Below, piece after piece: positions 51,174-59,861 of a DNA stretch of 64,000 nt. Source of the stretch: JALZEG01 sp035942255 (GTDB taxonomy: Bacteria > Actinomycetota > CADDZG01 > WHSQ01); assembly GCA_035942255.1 (NCBI GenBank), contig DASZDG010000141.1, forward strand, positions 1 through 64,000, written 5' to 3'. How positions within the stretch are numbered: position 1 is the first letter of the stretch; every line of letters starts with the position of its first letter. Below the pieces are notes generated by a model. It was given only the letters and a program-made list of their open reading frames with translations, did no database searches and was not told the origin of the DNA. A program made the position numbers and the translations under genes.

Positions 51174-53299
51174 GAGCGCTCCCCCTCGACGAGCTTGACC
51201 TCACCGGTCGTCCCGTCGACGGAGACCCGGACCCCGGCGGGGAAGCGGGCGACGGCATCGGGCACGCCGACCACTGCCGGCACGCCGTACTCGCGGGCCA
51301 TGATCGCGAGGTGCGAGAGCACGCTCCCGGTCTCGGCGACGAGGGCGCCGAGCCTCGGCAGCAGCGTCGCGAGGTCCGGGTCGAGCGTCGAGACGACGAG
51401 CACGTCGCCGCGGCGCGGGACGCCCGGGCCGCTGTGGACGGTGCCTTCGGCGCGGCCCGCGCTTGCTCCCGTGCCGTCGCCGGCCGGCTGCTTGCGGCGA
51501 GGCCGGTAGACGACGACCGTTCCGTCGGCGGTGAGGCGGAACGCCGTGGGGAGAGACGGTCCGGTGACGGTCGCGCGGTCGCCGATCCCGGACGGGATCG
51601 CTCCGAGTGTGACGACGGTCTCGAGCTCGGACAGCGTCAGCCGCGCAACGTGTGCTTCGTCGTCGAGTCGCCCGTTCGACCGCAGGCGGGCCGCGAGCTC
51701 GCGGACCGCACGGGCCGTCAGCTCCTGGACCCACCGCGCGCGCAGCCGCAGCGCCTCACGCTGGGGCAGCGCCGGGTCACCGTCGTGGCTGCGCAGGAGC
51801 GACGCGGGCGTCTCCGGCAGGACGGGCGGGCGGCCGATCGACGGCGGCACGAGCGCGAGCACCTCGGGTCGCATCGCGACGATCGCCTCGTCCTCGCAAC
51901 CCTCCGTCCGGGCGGCGGCGAGGTGCCTCAGCCCGAGCGACCCCGCGGTCACGGTGTACTCCTCGTCCGCGAGTAGGCCGAACATCACCTCGTGCGCGTG
52001 CAGCGACACGAGCGCCTGCCGCGACCGGTGGAGCAGCTCGACGAGCTCCTTGTTCGAGAGGTCGCGGAGGTCGGGGACGGCGGCGAGGTCCTCGTCCACG
52101 CGGTCCACGATCGACGCGGCGATCGACGGTAGCGCGGCGCGCAGGCGGCCCGTTCGCCACGCGGCACCGAGTCGCAGTGCCGGGGGCCGCGGGTCGATCC
52201 GCTCGAAGAACGTCTTGCGGTCGGGGAACGCGCCCAGCAGGCGGAGGTCCGCGGCGACGCGGCCCCCGACGGTCGTCACGACGGGTGACTTCGCCAGCGC
52301 GCGGCGCGAGGCGGCCCCGGTCAAGAGAAGGACCTCGCCGATCGCAAGGCGCAGGGGCTCGACCCAGAGGTCGACCTCGAGCGTCTCCAGAGGCTGCGGG
52401 AACGTCTCGGCGACGGGGCCGGGGCCGAAGACGGGACCGACCGCGGTGCGCGGGTCTGCGACGGCCGTGACCGGACGCGCCTGCAGCACGATTAGCTCGT
52501 CGCCCTTCAACGCCCACTCGACGTCCTGCGCGCCGCCGAAATGCTGCGCGGCACGCTCGGCGAGCTTCGTGAGGCGCCGCAGCGCCGCCGGCGGGACACC
52601 CCGCGCGGGCTCGGACTTCTCGATCACCCGGGCACGGTGGGTCAGCACGTAGCGGTGGCCCTCGACGGTCCCGCTCACGAGCGCGTCGGGGCGGCCGGGC
52701 ACGGCGGCGACCACGAGGTGGTCGGTGCGCCCGGTGACGGGGTCGATGCCGAAGAGCACGCCGCCCCAGTCGGGGTCGAGCTGGGGCTGCACGAGGACCG
52801 CCATCGGCGACAGCGTCTCGGTCTCGTCGACGAGGTCGATGATCCGCGCGGACTCGACGACCGTCTGCATGGCCTTGCGGAAGTCCGCCCACGTGTTCAC
52901 GTCGAGGACCGACGTGAACATCCCGGCCATGGCCGAGTCGTGGCCGTCCTCCGCGCTCGAAGACGAACGGACGACGAGCGGCCGCGTTCCCTGGTGGGAC
53001 AACGCGGCCCACCTCTTCTTGAGCAGCTTCTCGAGGTCGCGCCCGACTTGCCGCGCGCGCTGGGTGGAGAAGACCTTCGTCCCTTCGACCGTGACCACGA
53101 AGCCGTCGAGGACGGTGAATCCGCCCTGCTTCGCGCGGGCGAGGTTCGCGGCCTTCGCGCCGGCGACCTCGGGGTCGAGCGTGCGCTTGTCGCCGAGGCC
53201 GAGGACGAGCGGAGGCAGACCGGAGTCGGGGGGGACGACCGTCTCGCGCAGGAGCTCCGGGGGCGCAGTGGCGGAAGCGTGTTGCTCGATCTTGCCCAT
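51170..53299 (-). CDS. Rifampicin phosphotransferase-like (PPDK-fold) enzyme
   Basis: A 709-residue protein, ATG 53299 behind AGGAGA. N-terminal ATP-grasp: VAGAKAANLARAKQGGF, VVRSSSSAEDGHDSAMAGMF, LVQPQLDPDWGGVLFG, DVEWALKGDELIVLQARPVT. A long central helical region follows. The C-terminal swivelling domain has the phosphorylated His in VLSHLAIMAREYGVPAVVG. The PEP-binding TIM barrel of PEP synthase and PPDK is absent, so the layout is that of rifampicin phosphotransferases (ATP, drug, His domains) though shorter. It may modify rifampicin or another acceptor. Confidence 0.75.
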   Translation of the reverse strand: MGKIEQHASATAPPELLRETVVPPDSGLPPLVLGLGDKRTLDPEVAGAKAANLARAKQGGFTVLDGFVVTVEGTKVFSTQRARQVGRDLEKLLKKRWAALSHQGTRPLVVRSSSSAEDGHDSAMAGMFTSVLDVNTWADFRKAMQTVVESARIIDLVDETETLSPMAVLVQPQLDPDWGGVLFGIDPVTGRTDHLVVAAVPGRPDALVSGTVEGHRYVLTHRARVIEKSEPARGVPPAALRRLTKLAERAAQHFGGAQDVEWALKGDELIVLQARPVTAVADPRTAVGPVFGPGPVAETFPQPLETLEVDLWVEPLRLAIGEVLLLTGAASRRALAKSPVVTTVGGRVAADLRLLGAFPDRKTFFERIDPRPPALRLGAAWRTGRLRAALPSIAASIVDRVDEDLAAVPDLRDLSNKELVELLHRSRQALVSLHAHEVMFGLLADEEYTVTAGSLGLRHLAAARTEGCEDEAIVAMRPEVLALVPPSIGRPPVLPETPASLLRSHDGDPALPQREALRLRARWVQELTARAVRELAARLRSNGRLDDEAHVARLTLSELETVVTLGAIPSGIGDRATVTGPSLPTAFRLTADGTVVVYRPRRKQPAGDGTGASAGRAEGTVHSGPGVPRRGDVLVVSTLDPDLATLLPRLGALVAETGSVLSHLAIMAREYGVPAVVGVPDAVARFPAGVRVSVDGTTGEVKLVEGERS

Positions 53300-53423
53300 A
53301 GCCGATTCTCCTGTTGCTCTGTCTAACGTCACGCTATGTCCGGGGATTCCACCGAAGCAAGGTCGATGTCCGCATTTGGCGATAAATGAGCAAGGTGGAC
53401 TAGTAACGGACGATTGATCGCAT

Positions 53424-54659
53424 TCACCGCACCGGCTCCAGAGAGTCGTTGACCGCGGCGAGGTGGATGAAGAACGTCGTGCCGCCGCCGGGCCGAGCGT
53501 CGACGTCGATCTGCGCTCCCATCAGCGCGCAGATCCCGCGCGCGAGGTAGAGCCCGACGCCGAGGCCCCCGACGCTGCGCGTCATCGGCTCCTCCGCCTG
53601 CACGAACGGGTCGAAGATCCGGTGCAGTATCTCCGGCGCGATCCCCGGCCCGTGGTCGGAGACCTCGATCCGGACGCCGTCTCCCTCTCGCTCGGCAACG
53701 AGGTCGACGTCCGCGTCGTCGCCCGCGTGCTTCCACGCGTTGTCGAGGAGGATCCGCAGGACCTGCACGAGCCGGTTCGGGTCGACCGCGACCAGCGGCA
53801 GCCCCTCATCGATGCGCGTCGTGATCCCAAGGCTCTGGGGAGCGTCGTTCGCGGCGCGGGACAGGATGCTCTTGAGCGACGTCGGGACCGGCGTCAGCGT
53901 CAGCGTCCCGTTGCGGATGCGCGACATGTCGAAGAGGTCGGCGATGAGCCTCTCGAGCCGGTGACCGGCGGAGACCGTCCTGCGGCTCAGGTCCTCGACC
54001 ACCGCCGGCTCGAGGCTCGACGCCTTGGCGGCCATCGTCTCGGCGCAACCGAGCACGACCGCGAGGGGCGTCCGCAGCTCGTGCGCGACGACCGAGACGA
54101 AGTCCTGGTCGAGGATGTTCGAGATGCTCCGCGGCTCGGCGGGGGCCGCGGCCTGTGCGTTGCGGATCGCGATAGCGACCGAGGGCGCGAGCAGGAGGGC
54201 CGCGTCGATCCGGTCGCGAGAGAAGGCGCCGGCCTCCGAGGAGCCCATCTCGAGGACGCCGAGGAACCCCTCGCCGTCCGCCAGCGCGATGCCGAGGTAG
54301 GAGCGGACGGGGGCCCCGGCGGCCAGCGCGCGGATCGACGGATCGGCCGCCTGCTCCGCCGTCACGTCGGCGACGTGGACCGGCTCGATCGAGGAGAGCA
54401 CCGCGCCGGCGAGCCCCGTACCGGCGGGGTAGCGCACCTCCAGAGCATCCTCGCCCTGCGGCGTCACGGCCGCGGTCAGCAGCGCGCCGTCCTCCAGCAG
54501 CCGGATCAGCGCGCCGTCGAACGGGACGACGCGGCGGAATGCCTCGATGCTCCGCGCGAAGACCTCCTGGAGGTCGAGCGTCGCGACGACGTGACGGCTC
54601 AGCTCCAGGAGCAAGCGCGGATGCTCTGCCCGCAATGCGGGGCTTCGGGGCATCTCCAT
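53424..54659 (-). CDS. GAF-domain sensor histidine kinase
   Basis: A 411-residue soluble kinase. GAF domain at residues ~20-170 (LFARSIEAFRRVVPFDGALIRL, YPAGTGLAGAVLSS). HisKA H-box: FVSVVAHELRTPLAVVLG with the phospho-His. HATPase_c N box ILLDNAWKHAGDDAD, G1 VSDHGPGIAPEILHRIFDPF and G2 VGGLGVGLYLARGI. No transmembrane segment and no response regulator nearby, so it is an orphan cytosolic sensor, perhaps regulating the downstream Rph-like unit. Confidence 0.92.
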   Translation of the reverse strand: MEMPRSPALRAEHPRLLLELSRHVVATLDLQEVFARSIEAFRRVVPFDGALIRLLEDGALLTAAVTPQGEDALEVRYPAGTGLAGAVLSSIEPVHVADVTAEQAADPSIRALAAGAPVRSYLGIALADGEGFLGVLEMGSSEAGAFSRDRIDAALLLAPSVAIAIRNAQAAAPAEPRSISNILDQDFVSVVAHELRTPLAVVLGCAETMAAKASSLEPAVVEDLSRRTVSAGHRLERLIADLFDMSRIRNGTLTLTPVPTSLKSILSRAANDAPQSLGITTRIDEGLPLVAVDPNRLVQVLRILLDNAWKHAGDDADVDLVAEREGDGVRIEVSDHGPGIAPEILHRIFDPFVQAEEPMTRSVGGLGVGLYLARGICALMGAQIDVDARPGGGTTFFIHLAAVNDSLEPVR

Positions 54660-54751
54660 CCCCGAAGGGTGACGGCGCGGCCCTCCTACCGTCTATCCGT
54701 ATTTGGTCGTACGGCCTGACCCCGAGTTGACCCTTTGGTTTTCCGGTGGGC

Positions 54752-55096
54752 CTACAGCTTGAAGTCGCCCGGCGTCGCGGCGGAGGAGGTGGGGGGCGTG
54801 GGGGCCGGAGCCGGGGCCGGGGCCTCTGCCGTCCCCGCTTCGGTCGTCCCTTCGTCCTCGGCGGCCATCAGCGCCTCGAGGTCGGTGATCTCCTGGACGA
54901 GCCGGTCGGCGTCCGCGCCTCCGGCCGCCCCGCCGGTCCTCTCCTTGTGGACGAGGTAGCCGAGCTGCTTGGCGGCTTCGTCCGCTTTCTTCCGGAGCTG
55001 CATCTGGCCGACCTTGTCCTGCGCCTGCGCCGTCGCCTTCTTCGCCTCGGCGGCGACGTTCTGTGCCTGTGCCTTGACCTTGTCCAGCAAACCCAT
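54752..55096 (-). CDS. Small coiled-coil protein
   Basis: A 114-residue protein. Residues 3-60 form an Ala/Lys/Gln-rich amphipathic helix (LDKVKAQAQNVAAEAKKATA), then a short acidic helix, then a Pro/Ala linker and a charged end (ATPGDFKL). It resembles small actinobacterial proteins often found beside AIM24-like genes. It is downstream of the AIM24-like gene on the same strand with a hairpin between them. Function unknown. Confidence 0.6.
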   Translation of the reverse strand: MGLLDKVKAQAQNVAAEAKKATAQAQDKVGQMQLRKKADEAAKQLGYLVHKERTGGAAGGADADRLVQEITDLEALMAAEDEGTTEAGTAEAPAPAPAPTPPTSSAATPGDFKL

Positions 55097-55115
55097 GGCT
55101 TCGCCTTTCTCTCTA

Positions 55116-55137
55116 GCGGGATCGCAAGCGATCCCGC
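55116..55137 (-). terminator. Intercistronic hairpin
   Basis: GCGGGATCG-CAAG-CGATCCCGC, a perfect 9-bp stem with a tetraloop, located between the two minus-strand genes and just upstream of the ribosome-binding site of the coiled-coil gene. No T run follows, so it may stabilise or attenuate mRNA rather than end it. A second 7-bp hairpin lies at 55166-55182. Confidence 0.45.
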
Positions 55138-55196
55138 CATATGCGGATTTCTCGTCCCCTGATGTCGTCGCCTTCGGCGACGGGCGGGTGAATTCG

Positions 55197-56003
55197 TTAG
55201 TCGGTGCCGCCGCCCAGGATGCCCCGGATCGAGCCGGACGTGCCTTCGGTCGACGCTTGTCCCGCGGCCCCCATGAGCGTCCGGGCCAGCGCGACCATCG
55301 AGACCGACTGGAGGATCACCGTCCCGTTGCCCTCGAGGGTCGCGAGCGAGAAGCTCTCGCCGCCGAAGAAGGCAGTCTTCATCCCCTGCGCGTTGAACTT
55401 CCCGATGTGCTCGACGCCGTAGGTGATGCCGTCGTCGAACGCGACGACGCACCCGGTGTCGACCTGCAGCTTGCCGCCGTAGTCGGCCGGGTTCAGGTCG
55501 ATGAAGTTGCCCGCGCCGGCGATGAACAGCGACCCCGTGCCGGTGAACTTCTCGAGCACGAAGCCCTCGCCACCCCGGCGGCCGGTCGTGAAGCCGGCGA
55601 ACTGGATGTCGAACTTGACGGTGCTCTCGGCCGCGACGAACGCGTCCTTCTCCGCCGTCCACGTCTTCGTGCCGTCGAGTGCGATCTCCCTCATCTCGCC
55701 CGGCAGTGTGCCGGCGAACGAGACGAGGCCGGACCCGCCCGCGGGTGTGAAGTACTGGAACGCGAGCGACTCTCCGGCGAGCTGGCGCTTGCCGACCTCG
55801 ACCGCGGTCGACAGGGCTTTGCCGAGCAGGCCCTTGCCTTTGTTCTGCTCCTCCTGGTCGGGCGTCGTGAAGCGCGTCTCGAGCCCGACGTTGGACGTCT
55901 TCCACAGGAACTTCCCGGCCTCGCAGTACATCGTCTGGCCGGGGTCGAGCTGGCACACCGCCATCTGGTTGACGGTGCCCTTGATCTCGTGCTTGATCGC
56001 CAT
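55197..56003 (-). CDS. AIM24/TIGR00266-family protein
   Basis: A 268-residue beta-rich protein. ATG 56003 is chosen since the family begins MAIKHEIKGTVNQMAVCQL and AGGTGG precedes it. Other family motifs: YCEAGKFLWKTSNV, GLVSFAGTLPGEMREIAL, EGFVLEKFTGTGSLFIAGAGNF, ENDTVILQSVS-type GTVILQSVSM. The C-terminal ~30 residues are Gly-rich. Related proteins bind lipids or mitochondria in eukaryotes; the bacterial role is unclear. It is divergent from the TauE/SafE half gene. Confidence 0.88.
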   Translation of the reverse strand: MAIKHEIKGTVNQMAVCQLDPGQTMYCEAGKFLWKTSNVGLETRFTTPDQEEQNKGKGLLGKALSTAVEVGKRQLAGESLAFQYFTPAGGSGLVSFAGTLPGEMREIALDGTKTWTAEKDAFVAAESTVKFDIQFAGFTTGRRGGEGFVLEKFTGTGSLFIAGAGNFIDLNPADYGGKLQVDTGCVVAFDDGITYGVEHIGKFNAQGMKTAFFGGESFSLATLEGNGTVILQSVSMVALARTLMGAAGQASTEGTSGSIRGILGGGTD

Positions 56004-56060
56004 GGGCCACCTCTCTCTCGTGGCTTCCCACGCTAGAGAGCGCGCGAAGATGCGGTCAAG

Positions 56061-56435
56061 ATGGTTGGCGACGGGGGACCCGGGGGCGCGGCGAGATTCG
56101 TCGCGGTCGGGTTCGCCGCCGGGGTCGGGAGCGGCCTCCTCGGAGTCGGCGGCGGAACCGTGATGGTCCCCCTCCTGGTCGCCGTCGCCGCGTTCTCGCA
56201 ACACCGCGCCCACGCCACGTCGCTCGCGGCAATCGTCCCGATCGCGTCGGTTGCGGTCGTCGTCTTTGCCGCGGAGGGAGTCGTCGAGTACGACACCGCG
56301 GCCCTCCTAGCTCTCGGGTCGGTCGCCGGTGCGCCGCTCGGTGCCCGGATGATGGCGGCGGTCGGGGAGCGTTCGCTCGAGGCGGCGTTCGGCGTGTTCC
56401 TCGTCGCCGTCGGGATCGCGATGGTTGCCGGATGA
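56061..56435 (+). CDS. TauE/SafE half-transporter, first half
   Basis: A 124-residue protein with about four membrane helices. It carries the N-terminal TauE/SafE signature AAGVGSGLLGVGGGTVMVPLL and ATSLAAIVPIASV. Normal family members are ~250 residues with two such halves in one chain, so this is a half-size subunit. It overlaps the second half by ATGA. It probably exports an anionic sulfur or organic compound as a heteromer with the next product. Confidence 0.85.
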   Translation: MVGDGGPGGAARFVAVGFAAGVGSGLLGVGGGTVMVPLLVAVAAFSQHRAHATSLAAIVPIASVAVVVFAAEGVVEYDTAALLALGSVAGAPLGARMMAAVGERSLEAAFGVFLVAVGIAMVAG

Positions 56436-56827
56436 TCGCCGTCGTCCTGGTGACCGGCGTCCTCGTCGGGGTCTTCTCGGCGTTGTTCGGAGTCGGGGGC
56501 AGCGTGCTGATGGTCCCGTTCATGACGCTCGCGCTGGGGCTCGGCCAGCATGCTTCCGAGGGAACGGCGCTGCTCGTCGTCGTCCCCACCGCGATCGCCG
56601 GCGCGTTCGCGCACTCGAAGCGGGGATACGTCGACTTCCGTGCGGCCGCGCTGCTCGCCGCGGGAGGCGTGACGGGTGCCTACGCGGGAGCGCGCCTCGC
56701 GCTCGCGGTGCCGGGCGAGACGCTCAAGCTTGGGTTCGGGATCTTCCTCGTCGTGGTGGGGGCGAGGCTCGTGGTCCACGGCACGAGGCGCGGCCCCCGG
56801 GACGGAGAGACCGAGCGGACTGCGTAA
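56432..56827 (+). CDS. TauE/SafE half-transporter, second half
   Basis: A 131-residue protein, the partner of the preceding half. It repeats the same signature (GVFSALFGVGGSVLMVPFM, HASEGTALLVVVPTAIAG) and has four membrane helices, then a short charged tail. The two halves are colinear and translationally coupled; a frameshift within one ancestral gene is unlikely since each has its own complete half. Substrate unknown. Confidence 0.85.
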   Translation: MIAVVLVTGVLVGVFSALFGVGGSVLMVPFMTLALGLGQHASEGTALLVVVPTAIAGAFAHSKRGYVDFRAAALLAAGGVTGAYAGARLALAVPGETLKLGFGIFLVVVGARLVVHGTRRGPRDGETERTA

Positions 56828-56840
56828 GCTTGGCCGCCTC

Positions 56841-58088
56841 GTGACTTCCCCACGGCGGCTGCGCGTCGCCCTCCTCACTTACCGCGGCCACCCGCACGTC
56901 GGGGGCCAGGGCGTGTACGTCCACTACCTCAGCCGCGCGCTCGCGGAGCTCGGGCACTCCGTCGAGGTCTTCTCGGGCCAGCCGTACCCCGAGCTCGCGC
57001 CGGGCGTCGCGTTGACGAAGGTCCCGAGCCTCGACCTCTACCGGCCCGACGACCCGTTCCGGCGCCCGCGCCGAGACGAGCTGCGTGATCCCGTGGACGT
57101 CCTCGAGTACGCGCAGATGTGCTGCGGCGCGTTCCCGGAGCCGTTGACGTTCAGCCTGCGCGTCGCCCGCGTGCTGGGGGAGCGGCGCGGTGAGTTCGAC
57201 GTCGTCCACGACAACCAGTGCCTGGGCTACGGGCTGCTGCGCGTCGCACGCCACACTCCGGTGGTCGCGACCGTCCACCATCCGATCACGGTCGACCGGG
57301 ACCTCGCGCTGGCCGCGGCCCCCGACGCGCGCGAACGGGCTCGAATGCGCCGCTGGTACGCGTTCACGCGGATGCAGGGCCGCGTGGCGCGGCGGCTGCC
57401 GCGGCTGCTGACGGTCTCGGCTGCGTCGCGCTCCGACGTCTCCGCGGCCTTCGGCGTCCCCGAGCACGCGATCGGCATCGTCCACAACGGCGTCGACCCC
57501 GAGCTGTTCCGTCCACTGGACGACGTACGAAGGGTGCCCGGGCGCGTCATCGCGATGGTCAGCGCGGACCTCCCGATGAAGGGCGTCGTCCACCTCGTGG
57601 AGGCGCTGGCGAAGGTGCGCACCGAGCGTCACGCGGACCTCGTCCTCACGGGCAAGGGAGCGGACTCGCCCGGGATCAGGGCCGCGGCGAGACGCTACGG
57701 CGTCGAGGGATCTATCCGCTTCGCCGGACGCGTCGAGAAGCTCGAGCTCGTCGGCCTCTACGCGCAGGCGCAGGTCGCGGTCGTGCCCTCGTTGTACGAA
57801 GGGTTCTCGTTCCCCGCCGTCGAGGCGATGTTGTGTGGGGTCCCGCTCGTCGCGACGACCGGCGGCGCGCTGCCGGAGGTAGCCGGGGTGAGCGGTGACA
57901 CGGCGCTGCTCGTGCCGCCTGGCGACGCCGGCGCGCTCGCCTCCGCGATCGGGACGCTGCTCGACGACGGCGCGGCGCGGGAGCGCCTTGCCCGTGCCGC
58001 GCGGGCGCGTGTCCTCGAGCGGTTCACGTGGCGCTCTGCGGCCGAGGCGACGGCCGAGGAATACCGGAGGGTGCTCGGCCGGTGCTGA
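56841..58088 (+). CDS. GT4-family glycosyltransferase
   Basis: A 415-residue GT-B enzyme from GTG 56841. N-domain: VALLTYRGHPHVGGQGVYVHYLSRALAELGHSVEVF; C-domain: GRVIAMVSADLPMKGV, FAGRVEKLELVGLYAQAQVAVVPSLYEGFSFPAVEAM with the EGFSFP nucleotide-sugar motif. It transfers a sugar from an activated donor, probably retaining. It is the first gene of a cluster with a methyltransferase, a toroid-fold protein and others, overlapping the next start by 7 bp. Confidence 0.9.
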   Translation: MTSPRRLRVALLTYRGHPHVGGQGVYVHYLSRALAELGHSVEVFSGQPYPELAPGVALTKVPSLDLYRPDDPFRRPRRDELRDPVDVLEYAQMCCGAFPEPLTFSLRVARVLGERRGEFDVVHDNQCLGYGLLRVARHTPVVATVHHPITVDRDLALAAAPDARERARMRRWYAFTRMQGRVARRLPRLLTVSAASRSDVSAAFGVPEHAIGIVHNGVDPELFRPLDDVRRVPGRVIAMVSADLPMKGVVHLVEALAKVRTERHADLVLTGKGADSPGIRAAARRYGVEGSIRFAGRVEKLELVGLYAQAQVAVVPSLYEGFSFPAVEAMLCGVPLVATTGGALPEVAGVSGDTALLVPPGDAGALASAIGTLLDDGAARERLARAARARVLERFTWRSAAEATAEEYRRVLGRC

Positions 58089-58816
58089 CGTTCGACTACG
58101 ACCGGCTCGGGGTCACGCCCGGGCTCAGGGTGCTCGACGCGGGTTGCGGGATGGGACGGCACGCGTTCGAGGCGCTGCGCCGTGGCGCCCACGTCGTCGC
58201 GGCCGACCTCGACGAGCGCGCGCTGCGCGACGTCGCCGCGATGGCGGCCGCGATGCACGAGGAGGGACAGGCCGCGCCGGGCGCGACGTTCGAGGCCGTG
58301 CGCGCCGATGTGCTGAGGCTCCCGTTCGCCGACGGCAGCTTCGACAGGGTCATCGCGTCGGAGACGCTCGAGCACATCCCCGCCGACTCCGTCGCGATGG
58401 CGGAGCTCAACCGCGTGCTCGCGCCCGGGGGCCGCGCGGTCGTGACGGTCCCGCGCTGGTGGCCGGAGCGCGTGTGCTGGGCTCTGTCACGCGAGTACCA
58501 CTCGAACGAGGGCGGTCACGTGCGGATCTACCGCACGCCGGAGCTGACGGAACGGCTCGCAGGCTCGGGCTTCGAGGTCGAGGGCGTCGATCACGCTCAC
58601 GCGCTGCATGCGCCGTACTGGTGGATCAAGTGCGCGGTCGGCCCGAACCGGGAGTCGTTGCTCCCGAAGCTGTACCACCGCTTCCTCGTGTGGGACATGA
58701 CCGCGCGGCCCCCGGTGACGCGCCTGCTCGAGCGCGCGCTCAACCCCGTCCTCGGCAAGAGCGTCGTCGTGTATGCCAGCAAGCCCGCCGACGCGGAGCT
58801 GAACCGCGTTGCTTGA
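58082..58816 (+). CDS. Class I SAM-dependent methyltransferase
   Basis: A 244-residue enzyme, GTG 58082. SAM-binding LRVLDAGCGMGRHAFEAL, DLDERALRDVAAM, LPFADGSFDRVIASETLEHI and VLAPGGRAVVTVP define the Rossmann methyltransferase. The C-terminal ~80 residues (HALHAPYWWIKC..., LVWDMTARPP) are specific to this subgroup. It is coupled on both sides (overlaps of 7 and 8 bp), so it acts with the glycosyltransferase and the toroid-fold protein. Confidence 0.9.
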   Translation: MLTFDYDRLGVTPGLRVLDAGCGMGRHAFEALRRGAHVVAADLDERALRDVAAMAAAMHEEGQAAPGATFEAVRADVLRLPFADGSFDRVIASETLEHIPADSVAMAELNRVLAPGGRAVVTVPRWWPERVCWALSREYHSNEGGHVRIYRTPELTERLAGSGFEVEGVDHAHALHAPYWWIKCAVGPNRESLLPKLYHRFLVWDMTARPPVTRLLERALNPVLGKSVVVYASKPADAELNRVA

Positions 58817-59861
58817 CCGCTCGCTGCTGGGCGCGACCGCGGACGCGATCGAGCGCGTGCAGCTGCGCGACGGCTCGATCCCGTGGCACCGCGACGGGCA
58901 CCTCGACCCGTGGAACATGGTGGAGGCCGCGATGGGGCTCGACGCGGCGCGGCGGCACGACGCGGCGGCGGCCGCGTACCGGTGGCTCGCCGCGGCGCAG
59001 CGGCCGGACGGCTCGTGGGCGGCCGCGTACCGCGACGGGATCGTCGAGGACGCGACGCTCGACGCGAACTTCTGCGCCTACGCCGCGGCCGGCGTGTGGC
59101 ACCATTACACCGCGACGCGCGACGTCGACTTCCTCGCGGCGCTCCTTCCGGTGGTGGATCGCGCGATGGGTTTCGTCCTGCGGCTCCAGATGGCCGGCGG
59201 CGCGATCGCCTGGGCCCGCGACGCGGCGTACCGCCCGTGGCCGGGCGCTCTGCTCACCTCTTCTTCGTGCATCCACCTGAGCCTCGGCTGCGCGCTCGCC
59301 GCCGCGGCCGAGCTGGGGCTCGAGCGGCTCGAGTGGGAGCTTGCACGTTCGGCGCTCGCGGACGCGGTCGCCGCCGGTCCCGCGGGGTTCGAGGAGAAGG
59401 GCCGCTTCTCGATGGACTGGTACTACCCGGTGCTCGGGGGCGTGCTTGCCGGCGCGCCGGCCCGGGCGCATCTCGCGGCGCGGTGGGACGAGTTCGTCGT
59501 CGACGGCCGCGGCGTGCGCTGCGTCTCGGACCGTCCCTGGGTCACGACGGGAGAGACGTGCGAGCTCGTCCTCGCACTCGAGGCCGCGGGGGAATGGGAT
59601 CGCGCGGCCGCGCTGTTCGCGTGGGTCCAGCACCTGCGATGTCCCTCCGGCGACTACTGGACAGGTGCAACGTGGCCGGAGGACGTGGTGTGGCCGCGGG
59701 AGACGACTACCTGGGGAGCGGGGGCCGTGCTGCTCGCGGCGGACGCGCTCGACGGGACGAGCGCGACGTCCGCGTTCTTTCACCCTACGCGCTTCAGCAC
59801 GCGCAGCGAGCCAGTGCGCGAGACCTCCGCGAACGAGGCGGACTCGATCGCGCGCCTGTAG
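58809..59861 (+). CDS. Prenyltransferase/terpene-cyclase-like toroid protein
   Basis: A 350-residue protein from TTG 58809. The repeat pattern (AAYRWLAAAQRPDGSWAAAY, ANFCAYAAAGVWHHY, DFLAALLPVVDRAMGFVLRLQ) resembles the alpha-toroid of prenyltransferase/squalene-cyclase-type repeat proteins or glycoside-processing barrels. The DxDD or DCTAE cyclase motifs are not visible, so it may not be a cyclase. Its 3' end overlaps the convergent methyltransferase by 82 bp. Substrate unknown; likely a glycolipid or isoprenoid glycoside. Confidence 0.65.
   Translation: MLDRSLLGATADAIERVQLRDGSIPWHRDGHLDPWNMVEAAMGLDAARRHDAAAAAYRWLAAAQRPDGSWAAAYRDGIVEDATLDANFCAYAAAGVWHHYTATRDVDFLAALLPVVDRAMGFVLRLQMAGGAIAWARDAAYRPWPGALLTSSSCIHLSLGCALAAAAELGLERLEWELARSALADAVAAGPAGFEEKGRFSMDWYYPVLGGVLAGAPARAHLAARWDEFVVDGRGVRCVSDRPWVTTGETCELVLALEAAGEWDRAAALFAWVQHLRCPSGDYWTGATWPEDVVWPRETTTWGAGAVLLAADALDGTSATSAFFHPTRFSTRSEPVRETSANEADSIARL

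Noticed and set aside
51170..53299. PEP synthase or pyruvate phosphate dikinase
   Set aside because: The C-terminal PEP-binding barrel is missing; only ATP-grasp, a central helical part and the phospho-His domain are present.
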